NCBI RefSeq assembly: GCF_003086295.3
Contig: NC_092053.1
Span: forward strand, 87,357,671-87,421,670
Length of the DNA: 64,000 nt
Direction of reading: 5' to 3'
DNA from: Arachis hypogaea
Lineage: Eukaryota; Streptophyta; Magnoliopsida; Fabales; Fabaceae
The translations under genes were made by a program, and so were the position numbers. This document shows, in pieces, positions 62,723 through 64,000 of the stretch (the stretch's first letter is position 1; each line of letters begins with the position of its first letter). The notes beneath the pieces were generated by a model. That model was not told the DNA's origin, did not search any database, and worked only from the letters and a program-made list of their open reading frames with translations.

Positions 62723-63720
62723 AACACTCCAGAAGGACATGTGAATGTTGTTTTTTCTTGGTCCTGAGGATCTACTGTAATTTGGTTGTAACCTGAATAT
62801 CCATCCAAAAAGCAGTAATATTCATGACCTGCTAGTCTTTCTAGCATCTGGTCTATGAATGGTAAAGGAAAGTAATCCTTCCCGGTTCCTGTATTGAGCC
62901 TTCTGTAATCAAGATACATACGCCACCCTGTAACTGTTCTTGTAGGAACCAGTTCATTCTTTTCATTATGAACCACTATCATGCCTCCCTTCTTGGGGAC
63001 AACTTGGACAGGGCTCACCCAGGGGCTATCAGAAATAGGATAAATAATCCCAGCCTCCGGTAACTTGGTGACCTCTTTCTGCACCACCTCCTTCATGACT
63101 GGATTTAGCCGCTTTTGTGGTTGAACCACTGGCTTAGCATCGTCCTCCAATAGGATCTTGTGCATGCATCTTTCTGGGCTGATGCTCTTAAGATCATTTA
63201 TGGACCACCCAAGAGCTGTCTTGTGTGTCCTTAGCACTTGAAGTAGTGCTTTCTCTTCCTGTGGATTTAAAGTAGAGCTTATGATCACTAAAAAAGTATC
63301 ACCTTCTCCCAGAAATGCATATTTCAGGGATGGTGGTAGTGGTTTGAGCTCGGGTTTAGGAGGTTTCTCCTCTTCCTGAGGAATTTTCAGAGGCTCTTTT
63401 ATTTCCTCTGATTCCACCAAATCAGGCTGAACATCCTTAAAGATGTCTTCTAGCTCTGATTCGAGACTCTCAGCCATGTTGATCTCCTCTACTAGGGAGT
63501 CAATAATATCAATACTCATGCAGTCTTTTGATGTGTCTGGATGCTTCATTGCCTCAACAGCATTGACTCTTAAGGTCACTTCCCCTTTTTGGACATCAAT
63601 GAGGGTTCGTCCAGTTGATAGGAAAGGTCTTCCAAGAATGAGAGTTGCACTTTTGTGCTCCTCCATTTCCAGCAGTACAAAGTCAGTGGGAAAGGCAAAT
63701 GGCCCAACCTTAACAATCAT
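62723..63720 (-). CDS. R8 protease C-terminus and RT fingers, open
   Basis: The frame reads MIVKVGPFAFPTDF, LGRPFLSTGRTL, an acidic linker, then RT ([44 protein letters not shown]-like segment, [16 protein letters not shown]) up to the R12 insertion. Unlike R6 the NEK region is in frame. The frame upstream (toward 64000) is shifted by a one-base deletion at about 63730. Confidence 0.85.
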
Positions 63721-64000
63721 GTCCTCAATATGCCTGATGGATATTTAATGGAGCCATCAGCAAGTTGAAGACATATCCGGGTTAGTTTGACCTCTTCAGT
63801 CAAGCCAAGCTTTCTGATAGTGGATGCATGGATCAGATTGATACTTGCCCCAAGGTCACATAGAGCTGTCTTGGTACAAGTACCCTCTAATGTGCATGGT
63901 ATCATAAAGCTTCCGAGATCCTTAAGCTTTTTTGGTAAGCTTGTTAGAATGACTGCACTGCATTCTTCAGTGAGAAAAACTTTTTCTGTTTCTCTCCAAT
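63717..64000 (-). pseudogene. R8 protease N-terminal part, frameshifted
   Basis: From the window edge the frame reads ECSAVILTSLPKKLKDLGSF, then CDLGASINLIH (active-site region) and ADGSIKYPSG. One base is missing at about 63730 relative to R6 (CAATATGCC where R6 has CAATCACGCC), which shifts the frame just before MIVKVGPF. The rest of gag-protease lies right of the window. Confidence 0.82.

Larger units (their letters stand above)
40663..64000 (-). mobile_element. R8: second Athila/FIDEL-like element, split by R9, R11 and R12
   Basis: On the minus strand the visible order is protease, RT (62723-64000), R12, RT/RNase H (60063-61222), R11, 67 bp of integrase (57423-57489), R9, integrase (45688-46735), spacer, post-pol ORF, 3' UTR and 3' LTR (40663-42249). 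The 5' LTR, leader and gag lie right of the window. All three insertions have 5-bp target duplications in pol. It is close to R6 in protein but differs in palindrome centres. Confidence 0.88.

Overview
The window is a block of plant intergenic heterochromatin made entirely of LTR retrotransposons nested inside one another. I see no host protein gene, tRNA, rRNA or CRISPR array. The element types (Athila-like Ty3/gypsy with a tRNA-Asp primer site and an extra ORF after pol, Tat/Ogre-like Ty3/gypsy with an antisense ORF, and a Tekay/Del-like element with giant LTRs) and the recurring words GGCGTTNAACGCC and AAGTTTGGTGTT point to a legume, most likely peanut (Arachis; compare the FIDEL/Feral elements described there). 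The genus is my recall, not a search result.

Layout, using labels R1-R12. R1 (1-257, minus) is the start of an Athila-like LTR inserted in R2. R2 (258-6519, plus) is a non-autonomous Tekay/Del-like element with LTRs of about 3.9 kb around only 449 bp of interior. R3 (6520-16112, minus) is a Tat-type element with gag, protease, RT, two RNase H domains, a truncated integrase and an antisense ORF. R4 (16113-20067, minus) is a deletion derivative of the same family joined to it. R3/R4 sit inside the gag-protease gene of R5 (plus; 20068-20879 and 33244-39261), a non-autonomous Athila-like element. R6 (20880-33243, minus) is a full-length Athila/FIDEL-like element inside R5, with 5-bp target duplications ACCAG and 1539-bp LTRs. 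R7 (39262-40662, plus) is the 3' end of the older element that hosts R5. R8 (minus, 40663 to beyond 64000) is a second FIDEL-like element, split by R9 (46736-57422, plus, TSD TTCGC), R11 (57490-60062, minus, TSD GCTTC) and a solo LTR R12 (61223-62722, TSD AACAC). R9 contains R10 (53222-55458, plus), and a deletion fused R10 to the 3' LTR of R9.

No element has a fully intact gag-pol. Damage is dominated by in-frame stops at former Gln, Arg and Trp codons, as expected from deamination of methylated cytosine, plus a few frameshifts. The most intact proteins are the RT/RNase H/integrase ORF and the post-pol ORF of R6.

The most unusual signal is non-coding. In six LTRs the U3 region upstream of a TATA-like box carries an array of short perfect palindromes, with a different word in different families (AACGTT/GTTAAC, GGCGTTNAACGCC, GGCGTGGCACGCC); CGCGTACGCG-type words fill two further LTRs. 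In R5 and R11 the hairpin arms change together and the loops occur in both orientations. In R6 and R8 the same element-specific palindrome reappears inside the element, ahead of the post-pol ORF, together with a TATA box and a copy of the hairpin motif that precedes the 3' LTR. This suggests a U3-like internal promoter for that ORF.
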